Shown piece by piece: positions 9,289 to 18,934 of a stretch of 64,000 nucleotides of DNA. Origin of the DNA: Arenibaculum pallidiluteum (lineage in GTDB: Bacteria; Pseudomonadota; Alphaproteobacteria; Azospirillales; Azospirillaceae); the NCBI RefSeq assembly GCF_017355985.1, contig NZ_JAFIQU010000002.1:558001-622000 (forward strand), given 5' to 3'. Positions within the stretch are counted from its first letter, which is position 1. The number at the start of each line of letters is the position of its first letter. Position numbers and translations under genes: made by a program. A model generated the notes under the pieces. That model was not told the DNA's origin. It saw nothing but the letters and a program-made list of their open reading frames with translations, and searched no databases.

Positions 9289-10854
9289 CTACTCCGCCGC
9301 TTCGGCCTGCGGCGCTTCGGGCTGCCAGCGCAGCACCGGCCTGCGGGCCGCCAGGGTCTCGTCGAGCCGGCGGCGCGGGGTCAGGCGCGGCGCCGCCTGG
9401 AAGGCCTCGGCCTCGCCCGCCCTGGCCCGGGCGGCGAGACCTCGCAGGACATCAATGAACTGGTCGAGGCCGCGCTTGCTCTCGGTCTCGGTGGGCTCGA
9501 TCAGCAGCGCTCCGTGCACGACCAGCGGGAAGTACATGGTCATGGGATGGAAGCCCTCGTCGATCAGGGCCTTCGCGAAGTCGAGCGTCGTGACGCCCGT
9601 CCCCTTCAGGAACCTGTCGTCGAACAGCGCTTCGTGCATGCAGGGTCCGTCGAAGGACGGGGTCATCACGTCCTGCAGGCGCGCCATCACGTAGTTCGCG
9701 TTCAGCACGGCGTCCGAGGCCACCTGCCACAGCCCGTCCGCCCCGTGGCTCAGGATGTAGGCGAGGGCCCGCACGAACATGCCCATCTGGCCGTGGAAGC
9801 CCTTGAGCCGGCCGAATTCCTTGCCGGTCGCGCCAGGGTCCTGCGGTCCCTCGATCAGGCGGAAGCCGTCGGGCCCGTGGGCGACGTGGGGGAAGGGCAC
9901 GAAAGCCGCCAGCGCGTCCGAAAGGACGACCGGGCCCGAGCCCGGCCCGCCGCCGCCGTGGGGCGTCGAGAAGGTCTTGTGCAGGTTGATGTGCATGGCG
10001 TCGATGCCGAGATCGGCCGGACGCACGCGCCCGACGATCGCATTGAAGTTCGCGCCGTCGCAGTAGAAGTAGCCGCCCGCTCCGTGGATCAGCTCGGCGA
10101 TCCGGCGAATGTCCCGCTCGAAAAGGCCGCAGGTGTTGGGATTGGTCAGCATGATGCCGGCAACGTCGGGACCGAGCTTGGCCTCGAGCGCCGCCAGGTC
10201 GACGCGGCCGTCCGCGGTGGCGGGGATCGGGTCGATGGTGAAGCCTACCAGCGCCGCCGTCGCGGGGTTGGTGCCATGCGCGCTTTCGGGCACCAGCACG
10301 CGGCGACGGTGCCCCTCGCCCCGGTCGTCCAGTGCCGCGTGGATCGCCATCAGCCCGCACAGCTCGCCTTGGGCACCGGCCGCCGGCGACATGGCAACGG
10401 CCGGCATGCCGGTCAGGGTCTTGAGCCAGCCGGCCAGTTCGTCGATCAGCGCCAGCGCGCCCTGGACCGTGGATTGCGGCTGCAGGGGGTGGATGTCGGC
10501 GAAGCCGGGCAGCCGCGCCATGCGCTCGTTGAGCCGCGGGTTGTGCTTCATGGTGCACGAGCCCAGCGGATAGAGGCCGAGGTCAATGGCGTAGTTCTTC
10601 TGCGACAGGCGCGTGTAGTGGCGCACCACGGTCGGCTCGGCCAGGCCGGGAAGGCCGATCTGGCCGCGCGGGCGCAGCCCGCCCAGGCGGAGCTCGTCGG
10701 TGGCGGGCTCGGGCAGGTCGACGCCGGTGCTGCCGGGGCTGTCCTGCTCGAAGATCAGCGCCTCCTCGATCTGCAGCGCGCGGTTGCCGCTGATCGTCGG
10801 CGCCACCTCGCCGGAGGCGGAGGGGATGGACGTCGGGCGTCCCTGGTTGTTCAT
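9289..10854 (-). CDS. gcvPB: Glycine dehydrogenase (decarboxylating) subunit 2
   Basis: This 521-residue protein is the PLP-carrying half of the two-subunit P protein. It decarboxylates glycine and passes the aminomethyl group to the lipoyl arm of GcvH. The PLP lysine motif [15 protein letters not shown] is intact, as are [11 protein letters not shown] and the C-terminal [11 protein letters not shown] region. The ATG at 10854 overlaps the gcvPA stop by four bases (ATGA), which indicates translational coupling; a longer upstream frame is simply out-of-frame gcvPA sequence. It is the last gene of the gcvT-gcvH-gcvPA-gcvPB operon. Many alphaproteobacteria carry a single-chain GcvP, so the split form is worth noting. 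It is normal in length. Confidence 0.96.
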   Translation of the reverse strand: MNNQGRPTSIPSASGEVAPTISGNRALQIEEALIFEQDSPGSTGVDLPEPATDELRLGGLRPRGQIGLPGLAEPTVVRHYTRLSQKNYAIDLGLYPLGSCTMKHNPRLNERMARLPGFADIHPLQPQSTVQGALALIDELAGWLKTLTGMPAVAMSPAAGAQGELCGLMAIHAALDDRGEGHRRRVLVPESAHGTNPATAALVGFTIDPIPATADGRVDLAALEAKLGPDVAGIMLTNPNTCGLFERDIRRIAELIHGAGGYFYCDGANFNAIVGRVRPADLGIDAMHINLHKTFSTPHGGGGPGSGPVVLSDALAAFVPFPHVAHGPDGFRLIEGPQDPGATGKEFGRLKGFHGQMGMFVRALAYILSHGADGLWQVASDAVLNANYVMARLQDVMTPSFDGPCMHEALFDDRFLKGTGVTTLDFAKALIDEGFHPMTMYFPLVVHGALLIEPTETESKRGLDQFIDVLRGLAARARAGEAEAFQAAPRLTPRRRLDETLAARRPVLRWQPEAPQAEAAE

Positions 10855-12200
10855 CGCAGGACCTCCTGAAGGCCGGCGGCGAGGGCGTCCATGTCGTCCT
10901 CGGTGTTGGTTTCGGTGACGGCGACCAGAAGCAGGTCCTCGACCTCCTTGCGGCCGGGCGCGAGGCGCGAGACCGGAACGCCGGCCAGCACGCCCTTGGC
11001 GGCGAGCGCATCGACCACGGCGGCGGCAGGCCGGTTCAGGCGCAGGGTGAACTCGTTGAAGAAGCCGTCGTTCAGGACCTGCACCCCAGGCACCGCGGCG
11101 AGCTTGCCCGCGAGCTTCACGGCGTTGGCGTGGTTGATCCGCGCCAGGTTCCGGAATCCCACCTCCCCGAGCAGGGTCATGTGGATCGAGAAGGCCAGCG
11201 CGCACAGGCCGGAATTGGTGCAGATGTTGGATGTCGCCTTCTCGCGCCGGATGTGCTGCTCGCGGGTGGACAGCGTCAGGACGAAGCCCCGCCGCCCGTC
11301 GGCATCCACGGTCTGGCCGGCGAGGCGTCCCGGCATCTGCCGCACGAACCGCTCGCGCGTCGCGAACAGGCCCACATAGGGCCCTCCGAAGTTCAGCGCA
11401 TTGCCGATGGACTGGCCTTCCGCCACGACGATATCGGCGCCCATCTCGCCCGGTGGCGGCAGCAGGCCCAGCGAGACCACCTCGGTCACCGCCACGATCA
11501 GCAGCACGCCCTTCGCGCGGCAGGCCGCACCCAGCTCGGTGTAGTCGCGCACGTTCCCGAAGACGTCCGGGTTCTGGACGACAACGCAGGAGGTGCGCTC
11601 GTCGACCTCGGCCATCAGGTCCTCGCCGCCCTGGGGCGCCGGGGGCATGATGCGCGTCTCCAGATCCAGGTGCCGGCCAAGCGTGGCCGCCACCTCGGCA
11701 TAGTGCGGGTGCAGCCCGCCAGAGAGCACGGCCCGGCTGCGCCGCGTCACGCGCTGCGCCATCAGCACCGCCTCGCCGCAGGCGGTCGCGCCGTCATACA
11801 TGGAGGCGTTGGCGACATCCATCCCGGTGATCAGGGCCACCTGGGTCTGGAACTCGAACAGGGCCTGCAGGGTACCCTGGGTGATCTCGGGCTGGTAGGG
11901 CGTGTAGGATGTCAGGAACTCGCCGCGCTGGACCAGATGGTCGACGGCCGCCGGGACGTGATGGCGGTAGGCGCCGGCGCCGAGGAAGCTGGGCGCGCTG
12001 CCGGCGGTTACGTTCCGCGCCGCCATGCGCGAGAGGATCCGCTCGACCTCGAGCTCGCCCTTGTGCGCGGGAAGGCCCTCGATGGGGCCCTTCAGGCGCG
12101 CGGCCTCGGGCACGTCGCGGAACAGCTCGTCCACCGAGCCGACCCCGATGGCGCCCAGCATCTCGCGCCGGTCCTCCGGAGTGAGGGGCAGGTAGCGCAT
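10851..12200 (-). CDS. gcvPA: Glycine dehydrogenase (decarboxylating) subunit 1
   Basis: This 449-residue protein is the non-PLP half of the split P protein of the glycine cleavage system. Family features include MRYLPLTP at the start, [35 protein letters not shown] (residues about 60-95) and the [11 protein letters not shown] segment near residue 325. Its start codon overlaps the gcvH stop by one base and its stop overlaps the gcvPB start by four, so the three genes are tightly coupled. It presumably forms an alpha2beta2 P protein with GcvPB. Confidence 0.96.
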   Translation of the reverse strand: MRYLPLTPEDRREMLGAIGVGSVDELFRDVPEAARLKGPIEGLPAHKGELEVERILSRMAARNVTAGSAPSFLGAGAYRHHVPAAVDHLVQRGEFLTSYTPYQPEITQGTLQALFEFQTQVALITGMDVANASMYDGATACGEAVLMAQRVTRRSRAVLSGGLHPHYAEVAATLGRHLDLETRIMPPAPQGGEDLMAEVDERTSCVVVQNPDVFGNVRDYTELGAACRAKGVLLIVAVTEVVSLGLLPPPGEMGADIVVAEGQSIGNALNFGGPYVGLFATRERFVRQMPGRLAGQTVDADGRRGFVLTLSTREQHIRREKATSNICTNSGLCALAFSIHMTLLGEVGFRNLARINHANAVKLAGKLAAVPGVQVLNDGFFNEFTLRLNRPAAAVVDALAAKGVLAGVPVSRLAPGRKEVEDLLLVAVTETNTEDDMDALAAGLQEVLR

Positions 12201-12577
12201 CAGGCGAGGCCCTCGACATAGGCATCGTACGCGGCGCGGTCCATCAGCCCGTCCAGTTCGGACGGGTTGGCGAGCCGGATGCGCATGAACCACCCGTCTC
12301 CCTCGGCCGCGCTGTTGATCAGCGACGGATCGCCGGCAACCGCGTCGTTGACGGCGACCACCTCGCCCGCCACCGGCGCGTAGACCTCGGAGGCGGCCTT
12401 GACCGATTCGACCACGGCAGCCTCCTTGCCGGTTTCGAGCTTGCGGCCGACCTCGGGCAGCTCGACGAAGACGACATCGCCGAGCTGCTGCTGGGCGTAG
12501 TCGGTGATGCCGACGGTTCCGGTGTCGCCCTCGACACGGATCCATTCGTGGTCCTTGGTGAACTTCAGCATGGTCAT
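12200..12577 (-). CDS. gcvH: Glycine cleavage system H protein
   Basis: This 125-residue lipoyl carrier shuttles the aminomethyl group between P, T and L proteins. The lipoyl lysine is K60 in VESVKAAS. The start [16 protein letters not shown] and the end WF(M)RI are typical. It lies 23 bp downstream of gcvT. A second ATG two codons inside (TMLKF) could also serve as start. No gcvL or lipoate gene is in the window. Confidence 0.97.
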   Translation of the reverse strand: MTMLKFTKDHEWIRVEGDTGTVGITDYAQQQLGDVVFVELPEVGRKLETGKEAAVVESVKAASEVYAPVAGEVVAVNDAVAGDPSLINSAAEGDGWFMRIRLANPSELDGLMDRAAYDAYVEGLA

Positions 12578-12600
12578 GGTTCCGTTCCTCGGAGGGCGGC

Positions 12601-13713
12601 TCAGCCGCGGTGGTAGCGATGGGGTGCGAAGGGCAGCGTCGCCACTCGCGCCGGGAGGGGCTTGCCGCGCACGAGCAGCGTCAGGGGCGTTCCTGGCGCG
12701 GCGAGGCTGGCGGGCACGTAGCCCATGGCGACGGGCCCGTCGACCGTTGGGCCGAAGCCGCCGCTGGTGACCTCGCCCAGCTTCGCGCTGTCGGCGCCGG
12801 TGATCTCGGTGTGCTCGCGCGCCGGCGCACGGCCGTCGGGGCGGATGCCCACGCGCAGCCGCCCCGGACCGTCGCGAAGCTGCGCCGCCACGACGGCATC
12901 GCCGGGATAGCCGCCCTCGGCGCGGCGGCGCTTGGAGATCGTCCAGGTCAGCGCCGCCTCGACCGGCGTGGTGGTCTCGTCGATGTCATGCCCGTACAGG
13001 CACAGGCCCGCCTCTAGGCGGAGCGAATCGCGTGCGCCGAGCCCGATGGGCTCGACCTCGGGCCTCGCAAGCAGCATGCGGGCGAGATCCTCCGCACGTG
13101 CCGCTTCGACCGAGATCTCGTATCCGTCCTCGCCGGTATAGCCGGACCGGCTGACCAGTGCGGGGATGCCGCCGATCTCCAGAGCACGCGCGCTCATGAA
13201 CGCCATGGCGGCCGCGTCCGGGACGAAGCCCGCCAGCACGGCGGCAGCGGCCGGCCCCTGCAGGGCGAGCAGCGCGCGATCCTCGAGATGCTCGATCTCG
13301 ATTCGGTCGCCGAGCCCAGTGCGCAGATGCGCGATGTCGGCGTCCTTGGTCGCGGCGTTGACGACCACGAACAGGTGGTCGGCGGCCCTGGTCACCATCA
13401 GGTCGTCAAGAATGCCCGCCCGCTCGTTGGTCAGCAGGGTGTAACGGATCCGCCCCTCGGCCAGGGCACGCAGGTCGCCGGGCACCAGCGTCTCGAGCGC
13501 GCCCGCGGGGTCGTCGCCGCGCAGGCGGAGCTGGCCCATATGCGAGACGTCGAAGAGCCCTGCCTTGTCACGGGTATGGAGATGCTCGCGCAGGATGCCG
13601 AGCGGATACTGCACCGGCATCGCATAGCCCGCGAAGGGCACCATGCGCCCCCCGAGCTCCTGATGCAGGGCATGGAGAGGCGTCGTCTTCAGACCATCAT
13701 TCGATTCGGCCAC
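12601..13713 (-). CDS. gcvT: Glycine cleavage system T protein (aminomethyltransferase)
   Basis: This 370-residue enzyme transfers the methylene group from the H protein to tetrahydrofolate, releasing ammonia. The N-terminal TPLH...[16 protein letters not shown], the LFDVSHMGQ motif (about residue 50) and [11 protein letters not shown] (about residue 190) are all diagnostic. The start is GTG at 13713. A GGAGG Shine-Dalgarno eight bases upstream supports it and lies in a small GGAG-GA-CTCC self-complementary element, which is a plausible target for riboswitch control. It is the first gene of the operon, 44 bases downstream of the riboswitch. Confidence 0.97.
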   Translation of the reverse strand: MAESNDGLKTTPLHALHQELGGRMVPFAGYAMPVQYPLGILREHLHTRDKAGLFDVSHMGQLRLRGDDPAGALETLVPGDLRALAEGRIRYTLLTNERAGILDDLMVTRAADHLFVVVNAATKDADIAHLRTGLGDRIEIEHLEDRALLALQGPAAAAVLAGFVPDAAAMAFMSARALEIGGIPALVSRSGYTGEDGYEISVEAARAEDLARMLLARPEVEPIGLGARDSLRLEAGLCLYGHDIDETTTPVEAALTWTISKRRRAEGGYPGDAVVAAQLRDGPGRLRVGIRPDGRAPAREHTEITGADSAKLGEVTSGGFGPTVDGPVAMGYVPASLAAPGTPLTLLVRGKPLPARVATLPFAPHRYHRG

Positions 13714-13756
13714 CAGGAGTCCTCCGACAGGGCACCATGCCGCGGATAAGCGCGGC

Positions 13757-13946
13757 GAAAGCCCCCTCTGTCGCGGACCCTGAGAGATTCACCGGGATCG
13801 GGATCCCGGCTTACTCCGTCGGTGAGGGTCGCCGATTCCGGCTTCCCTGCTTTCCAGAGTGCTTCCCCCTGCGGTCCTTCTGCCTGAGAGTTTCCGGGGC
13901 GGTTGCTCCTTCGGCGCCGGCACCGGCCGGTCTCTCCCGCGAGGGG
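13757..13946 (-). promoter_or_regulatory. Tandem glycine riboswitch
   Basis: Read on the minus strand, the leader starts GGAGAGACCGG (from about 13940) and contains GCCGAAGGAGCAA and AACTCTCAGGCA, the conserved core of aptamer 1. A short linker with AGAAGGACCGCAGGGGGAAG leads into aptamer 2, which has GCCGACGGAGTAA and GAATCTCTCAGGGTC. This is the classic two-aptamer glycine riboswitch placed before glycine cleavage genes, which it normally switches on when glycine is abundant. The short distance to the gcvT start and the self-complementary Shine-Dalgarno suggest control of translation; no clear terminator with a U-run is visible. Confidence 0.93.
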
Positions 13947-13964
13947 TCGTCAGCATGTGCCGAC

Positions 13965-13992
13965 AGGCTACCGTCTGAAGCTGGAAAGTCAA
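13965..13992 (-). promoter_or_regulatory. Probable promoter of the gcv operon
   Basis: On the minus strand TTGACT (13992-13987) and TAGCCT (13970-13965) are separated by 16 bases. Initiation would fall near 13957, about 11 bases before the first riboswitch core element, which matches the expected start of this RNA. Confidence 0.6.
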
Positions 13993-14121
13993 TCGAGGCA
14001 ACGGCCGAGGCAGCGGTCGCGCCGAAGTCACCGACTATGTATTTGTGCATTAACGCGTTACGACTAATGTATGGGTCCCGGCCGGTAGTCGGCCGCGTCA
14101 ACAATCGTCCAGCGGAAAGCC

Positions 14122-14484
14122 ATGGCCCGCATCCTGGTCGTCGAGGACGACCCCATCTTCGCCGCCCTGATCGCGGCTTGGCTGGAGCGCAACGCCTATG
14201 TGGTGTGCGGGATCACCGCAGACCCGGCGGAGGCCATCGCCCTCGCGAGGTCCGAGGGCGCCGACCTTTGCCTCATCGACCTCTTCCTGACGGCGGCGCC
14301 GGTCGGCTACGACGTCGCCTGCGACGTGCTTGAAAGGCTGGGAATACAGGTGGTGGTGATGTCGGCGCGCCCGCCGTCCGAGCTTGTCGTTCCCTGCCTC
14401 GCCAAGCCCTTCACCGAGGAGCAGCTGATCGGGATGGTCCGCAGGCTGACGGCACCGGTCCGCACCCGCAGGGCCCTCACCTGA
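14122..14484 (+). CDS. Single-domain response regulator (receiver only)
   Basis: This 120-residue receiver domain has no output domain. Acidic pocket residues D9 and D10, the phosphate-accepting D53 (CLIDLF), S81 and K95 (AKPF) are all present. It is transcribed away from the gcv operon and towards the Hpt/kinase gene set on the other strand. It probably shuttles phosphate in the neighbouring phosphorelay or acts through protein contacts. The 14.0-14.1 kb region upstream is AT-rich for this genome and holds a perfect TAACGCGTTA palindrome (14051-14060) inside a CATTA...TAATG dyad. Confidence 0.9.
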   Translation: MARILVVEDDPIFAALIAAWLERNAYVVCGITADPAEAIALARSEGADLCLIDLFLTAAPVGYDVACDVLERLGIQVVVMSARPPSELVVPCLAKPFTEEQLIGMVRRLTAPVRTRRALT

Positions 14485-14511
14485 CGAGCCCTTCGGGGGC
14501 GCCCGCACCGT

Positions 14512-14844
14512 TCAGGAGGCGCAGGCCCGGTCGAGCCCGTCGATCGCCGAGCCCAGCGCGGACAGGTCGGCAAGCCGCCCTTCCGCCCCGCCGTCCAGCG
14601 CGGCGCCGCAGAGGCTCTCCAGCCGGCCGCCCCAGGTGCTGATCTCGGGAATGCCGAAACTCGCGCCGCTGCCATGGAGCTCGTGGCCGATGCGGAGCAG
14701 CTCTGCCAGCGGCTCGTCCGACGCGTCCGGCGCCGCGGCCACCGCCACCAGAAGGATCCGGACGCGCTCGACCCGAAGCCGACAGCGCGCGAGATAGGCC
14801 TCGCGCAGGGCAGCCAGCCGCGCCTCGACCGGCCCCTCAGACAT
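14512..14844 (-). CDS. Hpt domain phosphotransfer protein
   Basis: This 110-residue all-helical protein has one histidine-containing phosphotransfer motif, IGHELHGSGASFGIPE. H54 is the predicted phosphorylation site. H57 stands where most Hpt domains have Lys (HxxKG), a mild departure. Its ATG overlaps the end of the upstream receiver gene by eight bases (GCTCATGTCTGA), so the two are translationally coupled. With the hybrid kinase and receivers it makes a complete His-Asp-His-Asp relay in one locus. Confidence 0.85.
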   Translation of the reverse strand: MSEGPVEARLAALREAYLARCRLRVERVRILLVAVAAAPDASDEPLAELLRIGHELHGSGASFGIPEISTWGGRLESLCGAALDGGAEGRLADLSALGSAIDGLDRACAS

Positions 14845-15226
14845 GAGCGTTCCTCCAGAGGCTGCGGACCTGGTCCGGCAGGGCCATCGGGTCGAACGGC
14901 TTCGCGATGACGCCGACAGCGCCCAGCTCCAAGAAGCGCGCCACCTCCGTGGGCTGGACCTTGGCGGTCATGAAGACCGTCGGAACCTGGGCGAACCCGT
15001 CGAGCCCGCGCAGTGCCGCCAGTGTCTCGGGCCCGTCCATGCCCGGCATCATGACGTCGAGCAGCACCAACTGCGCGCCGCTCGTCGGCGCGACCCGAAG
15101 GGCCTCCGCGCCGGAGGAGCACACGGTCAGGGAAAAGCCCCCGACGAGCTCCAGGCTCATCCGTGCCACCTCCTGGATGTCAGGGTCGTCCTCCACCAGC
15201 AGCAGTCGGACCAGTTCATCAGGCAT
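14837..15226 (-). CDS. Single-domain response regulator (receiver only)
   Basis: This 129-residue receiver has LLLVEDDPDIQ at the start, the phospho-acceptor Asp in VLLDVMMPGMDG, Thr in FMTAK and Lys in IAKPFDP. No DNA-binding domain follows. The ATG at 15226 is preferred: it overlaps the kinase stop by eight bases, as the Hpt start does with this gene's end. A longer form would start inside the kinase gene. It is the middle gene of a kinase-receiver-Hpt operon. Confidence 0.9.
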   Translation of the reverse strand: MPDELVRLLLVEDDPDIQEVARMSLELVGGFSLTVCSSGAEALRVAPTSGAQLVLLDVMMPGMDGPETLAALRGLDGFAQVPTVFMTAKVQPTEVARFLELGAVGVIAKPFDPMALPDQVRSLWRNAHV

Positions 15227-18200
15227 CCATCGTCTCCTTCCGCGTGGTTCGCTGCCCATCCAGGACCGATCGGATGGTGGCCACCAGCTCGCCGATATCC
15301 GTGCGCGACTTCGTCACGACGCGCTCGACATGCCGTGCCGCTGAGGAGCCGACATCGATCGCCGAGAAGACGACCACCGGCAGGGGCGCCTCGCGGTCGG
15401 TCAGGGGCAGGATTTCGAGCCCTGATCCGTCGGGCAGGTCCAGGTCCAGAAGCAGCAGGTCGAAGCTGCGCTCGGCCAGCAGTCCGCGCGCCTCCGCCAG
15501 CGTCCGCGCCCCGGTGACGCGCGAGATGCCTTCGAGCGCGACACGGACGAGCTGGACGGTGTCATGATCGTCCTCGAGATGCAGGATCTCCGGCAGATCG
15601 GACCACCGGCCCTGCACGGCCTGGCGCAGCGTCTGCACCAGGCGGTCCATGTCGACGGGCTTGCCGAACCAGTCCAGGACCGCGGCCCCGCCGCTCTCGG
15701 CGCCGTCTCGGGCGGAGACGACGAGAATTGGAAGGCTGGCGCCATTCGGCATCTCGCGGATCTCCCGGGCGAGATCGAGGCCGCAGCGGTCAGGCAGATT
15801 GATGTCCAGGGTCATGGCCGCGTAGCGTTGCGACGCCAGAAGGTGCAGCGCGTCGGCCCCTTGATGCGCCGTGTCCACGGCGAACCCGTCTCGCTCGAGG
15901 GACAGCCGCAGGACCTCGGCGATGTCGACGTCGTCCTCGCAGACGAGGATCCGCGGCCGCGTCGTATTGCCCTGCCCCGCCTCGGGGATCAGGGGAAGGT
16001 CCACATGGAAGACGGTCCCGCGGCCGGTCTCGGTCTCGAAGCCGAGGCGCCCGCCGTGCCGTTCGACGATCCCGCGCGAGATGCTGAGCCCGAGCCCCGT
16101 GCCGCCGGTCCGCCGGGTGTCCGAGCTGTCGGCCTGGGCGAAGCGCTGGAAGATCCGGCTCCGGAACGCCTCCGGAATGCCGGGCCCCCGGTCCTCGACG
16201 GACAGGCGAGCGCTGCCGGCCCGGTGCGCCACCGCGACGGTGACGGTACCGCCCTGGGGCGAGAACTTGGCCGCGTTGGAGACGAGGTTGGCGATCACCT
16301 GGCCGATCCGCGCGGGATCGGCATTGACCATGAGCCGGTCGGGTCCGGGGGCGAGATCGAGCGTGACGCCCAGGCCCTCCGCGAAGGGGCGGTCCTGCTC
16401 GACCGCCTGCCGGGCGAGCTCCACGAGGTCGACCGGCTGGAACTTGAACTCGAGCTTGCCGGAATCGATCTTCTCGATGTCGAGAATGTCGTTGATCAGG
16501 CGGACCAGCCGCTCGCTGTTCTTCCTGGCGATTCCAAGCAGGTTCATCGCCTTGTCCGGCACGGGCCCGACGGCCCCTCCGACCAGCAGGCCCAGCGAGC
16601 CTGCGATCGAGGTCAAGGGCGTGCGCAGCTCATGGCTGACCGTGGAGACGAATTCGCTCTTGGCGCGCTCGGCCGCCCGACGCTGCGTGATGTCCCGCAT
16701 GACGCCGACGAACCGGCGCTCGCCGCCAAAGCTGGTCTCGCTGACAGAGAGGTCGAGCGGGAATACCGAGCCGTCCGCGCGGATGCCCTCGACCTCCCGC
16801 CCCTTGCCGATGATCTTGGCCTCTCCAGTTGCGAAAAAGCGCGCGAGATAGCCACCATGGGCGCTGCGGAAAGGCTCCGGCATCAGGGTCGAGACATCGC
16901 GCCCCAGGAGGTCCTTGGCGGAGATCCCGAACATGCGCTCGGCGCTGGCGTTGCATCCGACGATCGTGCCGCGGGCGTCGATGGTGACGATGCTGTCCTC
17001 GACACTGTCGAAGACCGCGCGCAGCTCCGCCTCGCGCAGGGCAAGCTGCCGGTTAGTGGCGGACAGCGCCTCGGTGCGTTCGCTGACGCGGACCTCCAGC
17101 GTGGAATTGAGCTGACGCAGCCTTTCCTGCCTCGCGTCGAGCTCACCGGTGAGCTCGGCCAGGCTGTCGGCAAGCGAGCGGATCTCGGCCGTGATGCCGC
17201 CGACGAAGTTGAGTGCTCCTCCAGTCTCCCGGATCCGGCGGGCGCCGGCCGCGATGGCCTCCAGCGGAGCCGCGATCACGGCTCCGAGAAGCCAGCCGAG
17301 GATGGCCAGGGACAGGCCGACCACGACGCCGGTGGTCAGGATCTGCCGCTCCATCTCGCGGACCGGGCGGAGGACCTGCTCGGCATCCTCCAGCACGACC
17401 ACGGTCCAGCCAAGAAGGGCCGGTTGAGCGCCCGCCGGCTTGGAGAGGCCCATCAGGAACCGCCTGCCTTCGGCACCGACCACCTCGGACGAACCGCTTC
17501 GGACAGCCGCCTGCAGCGCCTCGGCCGAAGGCCGGCTGGCTTCCTGGCCGCGCGGCTCGATCAGGATCTTGCCGTCGCGCGACAGCACGTAGAAGAGGTC
17601 GTCGATCGTGTATGGCGAGTCATCGAGGACCGCGGCGCCGATCTGCTCCGCCCAGCGCCAGTGCAGGTGCGCGCCGAGGACGCCCGCCACCTTCCCCTCG
17701 ACCGTGCGGATGGGCGCGGCGACGTCCACGAAGCGGAGGGCTTCGTCGGCCCGTTCGCGCGGCAGCAGGCTTGCCAAGAGCTTGGCCTCGTGCACGTCTC
17801 CCAGAACGGGACCTTCGAGCCCGGCCCGGAACCAGTCGCGCTCGGCGACGCTGCGCCCCTCCAGCAGGCCGTTGGCGGCCACCACCACCTGCCCTTGCTG
17901 GTCCGCGAGGCCGAGCCAGGCGTAGAGCGGATAGCTCGCCGAGATCTTCGAGAGCCAGGCGCGCCGCACGTCCTGGGAGGTGCCGGGCTCCAGGAGCGGG
18001 CTCAGCACCGACAGCATCGATGCGGCAACGGAGATTTCGCGCTCGCGCTCAGCCAGCCCGTCGTCGAGCCTCTCGCGGATGGTCTGGGCGAGCCGATGCA
18101 CCCGGCCTTCGGCCTGCCTCTGGCTGTTGGTCGACGCGATCTCTCCGGCGAGCGTCGCCGCCAGGATCGAGGCGCCCAGCCCCACCGCGCCGAGGCAAAG

Positions 18201-18239
18201 GCCGATCACGATACGAATGGACGGGCGAAATGAGCGCAT
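15219..18239 (-). CDS. Hybrid sensor histidine kinase with two receiver domains
   Basis: This protein has 1,006 residues. In order: an N-terminal membrane helix, a periplasmic Cache-type sensor (about residues 35-285) with a WLGLADQQGQVVV strand, a second helix, a HAMP-like linker, a coiled coil, a PAS domain (about 410-520), HisKA with VSHELRTPL (H536), HATPase with N/G boxes (NLVSNAAKFS, DRGPGIP, TGLGLSI), and two receivers. The first receiver carries LDINLPD and FGKP; the second carries LDLDLPDGSG and VTKS. The kinase presumably responds to a small periplasmic ligand and passes phosphate through its receivers to the Hpt protein. The ATG at 18239 directly precedes the first membrane helix. 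A 38-residue extension upstream is possible but shows no family character. The ligand is unknown. Confidence 0.92.
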   Translation of the reverse strand: MRSFRPSIRIVIGLCLGAVGLGASILAATLAGEIASTNSQRQAEGRVHRLAQTIRERLDDGLAEREREISVAASMLSVLSPLLEPGTSQDVRRAWLSKISASYPLYAWLGLADQQGQVVVAANGLLEGRSVAERDWFRAGLEGPVLGDVHEAKLLASLLPRERADEALRFVDVAAPIRTVEGKVAGVLGAHLHWRWAEQIGAAVLDDSPYTIDDLFYVLSRDGKILIEPRGQEASRPSAEALQAAVRSGSSEVVGAEGRRFLMGLSKPAGAQPALLGWTVVVLEDAEQVLRPVREMERQILTTGVVVGLSLAILGWLLGAVIAAPLEAIAAGARRIRETGGALNFVGGITAEIRSLADSLAELTGELDARQERLRQLNSTLEVRVSERTEALSATNRQLALREAELRAVFDSVEDSIVTIDARGTIVGCNASAERMFGISAKDLLGRDVSTLMPEPFRSAHGGYLARFFATGEAKIIGKGREVEGIRADGSVFPLDLSVSETSFGGERRFVGVMRDITQRRAAERAKSEFVSTVSHELRTPLTSIAGSLGLLVGGAVGPVPDKAMNLLGIARKNSERLVRLINDILDIEKIDSGKLEFKFQPVDLVELARQAVEQDRPFAEGLGVTLDLAPGPDRLMVNADPARIGQVIANLVSNAAKFSPQGGTVTVAVAHRAGSARLSVEDRGPGIPEAFRSRIFQRFAQADSSDTRRTGGTGLGLSISRGIVERHGGRLGFETETGRGTVFHVDLPLIPEAGQGNTTRPRILVCEDDVDIAEVLRLSLERDGFAVDTAHQGADALHLLASQRYAAMTLDINLPDRCGLDLAREIREMPNGASLPILVVSARDGAESGGAAVLDWFGKPVDMDRLVQTLRQAVQGRWSDLPEILHLEDDHDTVQLVRVALEGISRVTGARTLAEARGLLAERSFDLLLLDLDLPDGSGLEILPLTDREAPLPVVVFSAIDVGSSAARHVERVVTKSRTDIGELVATIRSVLDGQRTTRKETMDA

Positions 18240-18380
18240 GTGCCGGACTCCCTGCCAGCCCGTCGGAACCACGCGGGCTGGGCGGGCACGGTCGTGCAGC
18301 GCCGCTAAAGAATCGGTGAACACATGGGACGGGTGCGGCTCCTGCGGGTTCACGTCACAGGCAATCGACAGGAGAAGGCG

Positions 18381-18572
18381 ATGGACCCGGCATCGAAGGA
18401 GGATCCCGAACGCGCGCCGGAGCGCGGGCAGGCCAAGGTGCCGCGCCCGCCGACACCCGAGGAGGTGGAGGAGGTCAGCAAGGCGCAGAGCCTCGTCACG
18501 GACGACTGGACCGGCGAAGGCGGCGCGCCGCCGGACACGCCGCCCGCGTCGGGATCGCCGGACCGGGACTGA
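18381..18572 (+). CDS. Small hydrophilic hypothetical protein
   Basis: This 63-residue protein is rich in Pro, Glu and Asp, has no hydrophobic segment or cysteine, and is probably disordered. A good Shine-Dalgarno (GGAGAAGG) directly precedes the ATG at 18381. It is divergent from the kinase gene by 141 bp. I do not recognise a family. Confidence 0.6.
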   Translation: MDPASKEDPERAPERGQAKVPRPPTPEEVEEVSKAQSLVTDDWTGEGGAPPDTPPASGSPDRD

Positions 18573-18648
18573 TCGCCCGGCGTGCGGTCTTGGAGCTCCG
18601 GACGCTCCGTGGCATTCATTTCCGCTCGCTCACCCCGGGAGGCGCGCC

Positions 18649-18921
18649 ATGAACGGAAGTCCGGACGGCGAAATCGACGAGATCGAAAGGCTGCGGCACG
18701 AGCTCGCGCTCGAAAAGGCCCGGGTCGCGGGGTTGCGCGCGCAGGTCGCCGCGGCGGCGGAAACGGTCGCCCGCCATGCGCCCGAGCTCGCTGCCGAGAC
18801 CGAGGCCCGCTTGCGGGGCGATGGGCCCCGCAAGAGCGCCTGGCGGCTGATCTACGACCGCGCCTTCGACGCCGCGGCGCGCCGGCACGGGATCGCCCGG
18901 CCCGAGGACTGGCGGGACTGA
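18649..18921 (+). CDS. Small coiled-coil hypothetical protein
   Basis: This 90-residue protein has a heptad-rich helix at residues 8-55 (EIERLRHELALEKARV) followed by a short basic and aromatic region. A GGGAGG Shine-Dalgarno stands seven bases before the ATG. It lies 76 bp after the preceding small gene and converges on the RNase T2 gene. No known family was recognised. Confidence 0.6.
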   Translation: MNGSPDGEIDEIERLRHELALEKARVAGLRAQVAAAAETVARHAPELAAETEARLRGDGPRKSAWRLIYDRAFDAAARRHGIARPEDWRD

Positions 18922-18934
18922 GGCCGCCGAGTGA

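Noticed and set aside
10855..11205. Longer start for gcvPB
   Set aside because: The extra 117 codons are gcvPA sequence in another frame; the ATG at 10854 overlaps the gcvPA stop neatly.
14051..14060. TAACGCGTTA palindrome as a receiver-gene operator
   Set aside because: Ten-base palindromes of this kind arise by chance and no regulator is linked; mentioned only in the gene entry.
15564..18233. Open frame of 889 codons on the + strand opposite the hybrid kinase
   Set aside because: It is antisense to a gene with complete domain signatures, has biased Arg/Gly/Asp composition and no recognisable motif. High G+C makes such shadows common.
18240..18353. Upstream start for the hybrid kinase
   Set aside because: The added 38 residues are not family-like, and the later ATG sits right before the first membrane helix.
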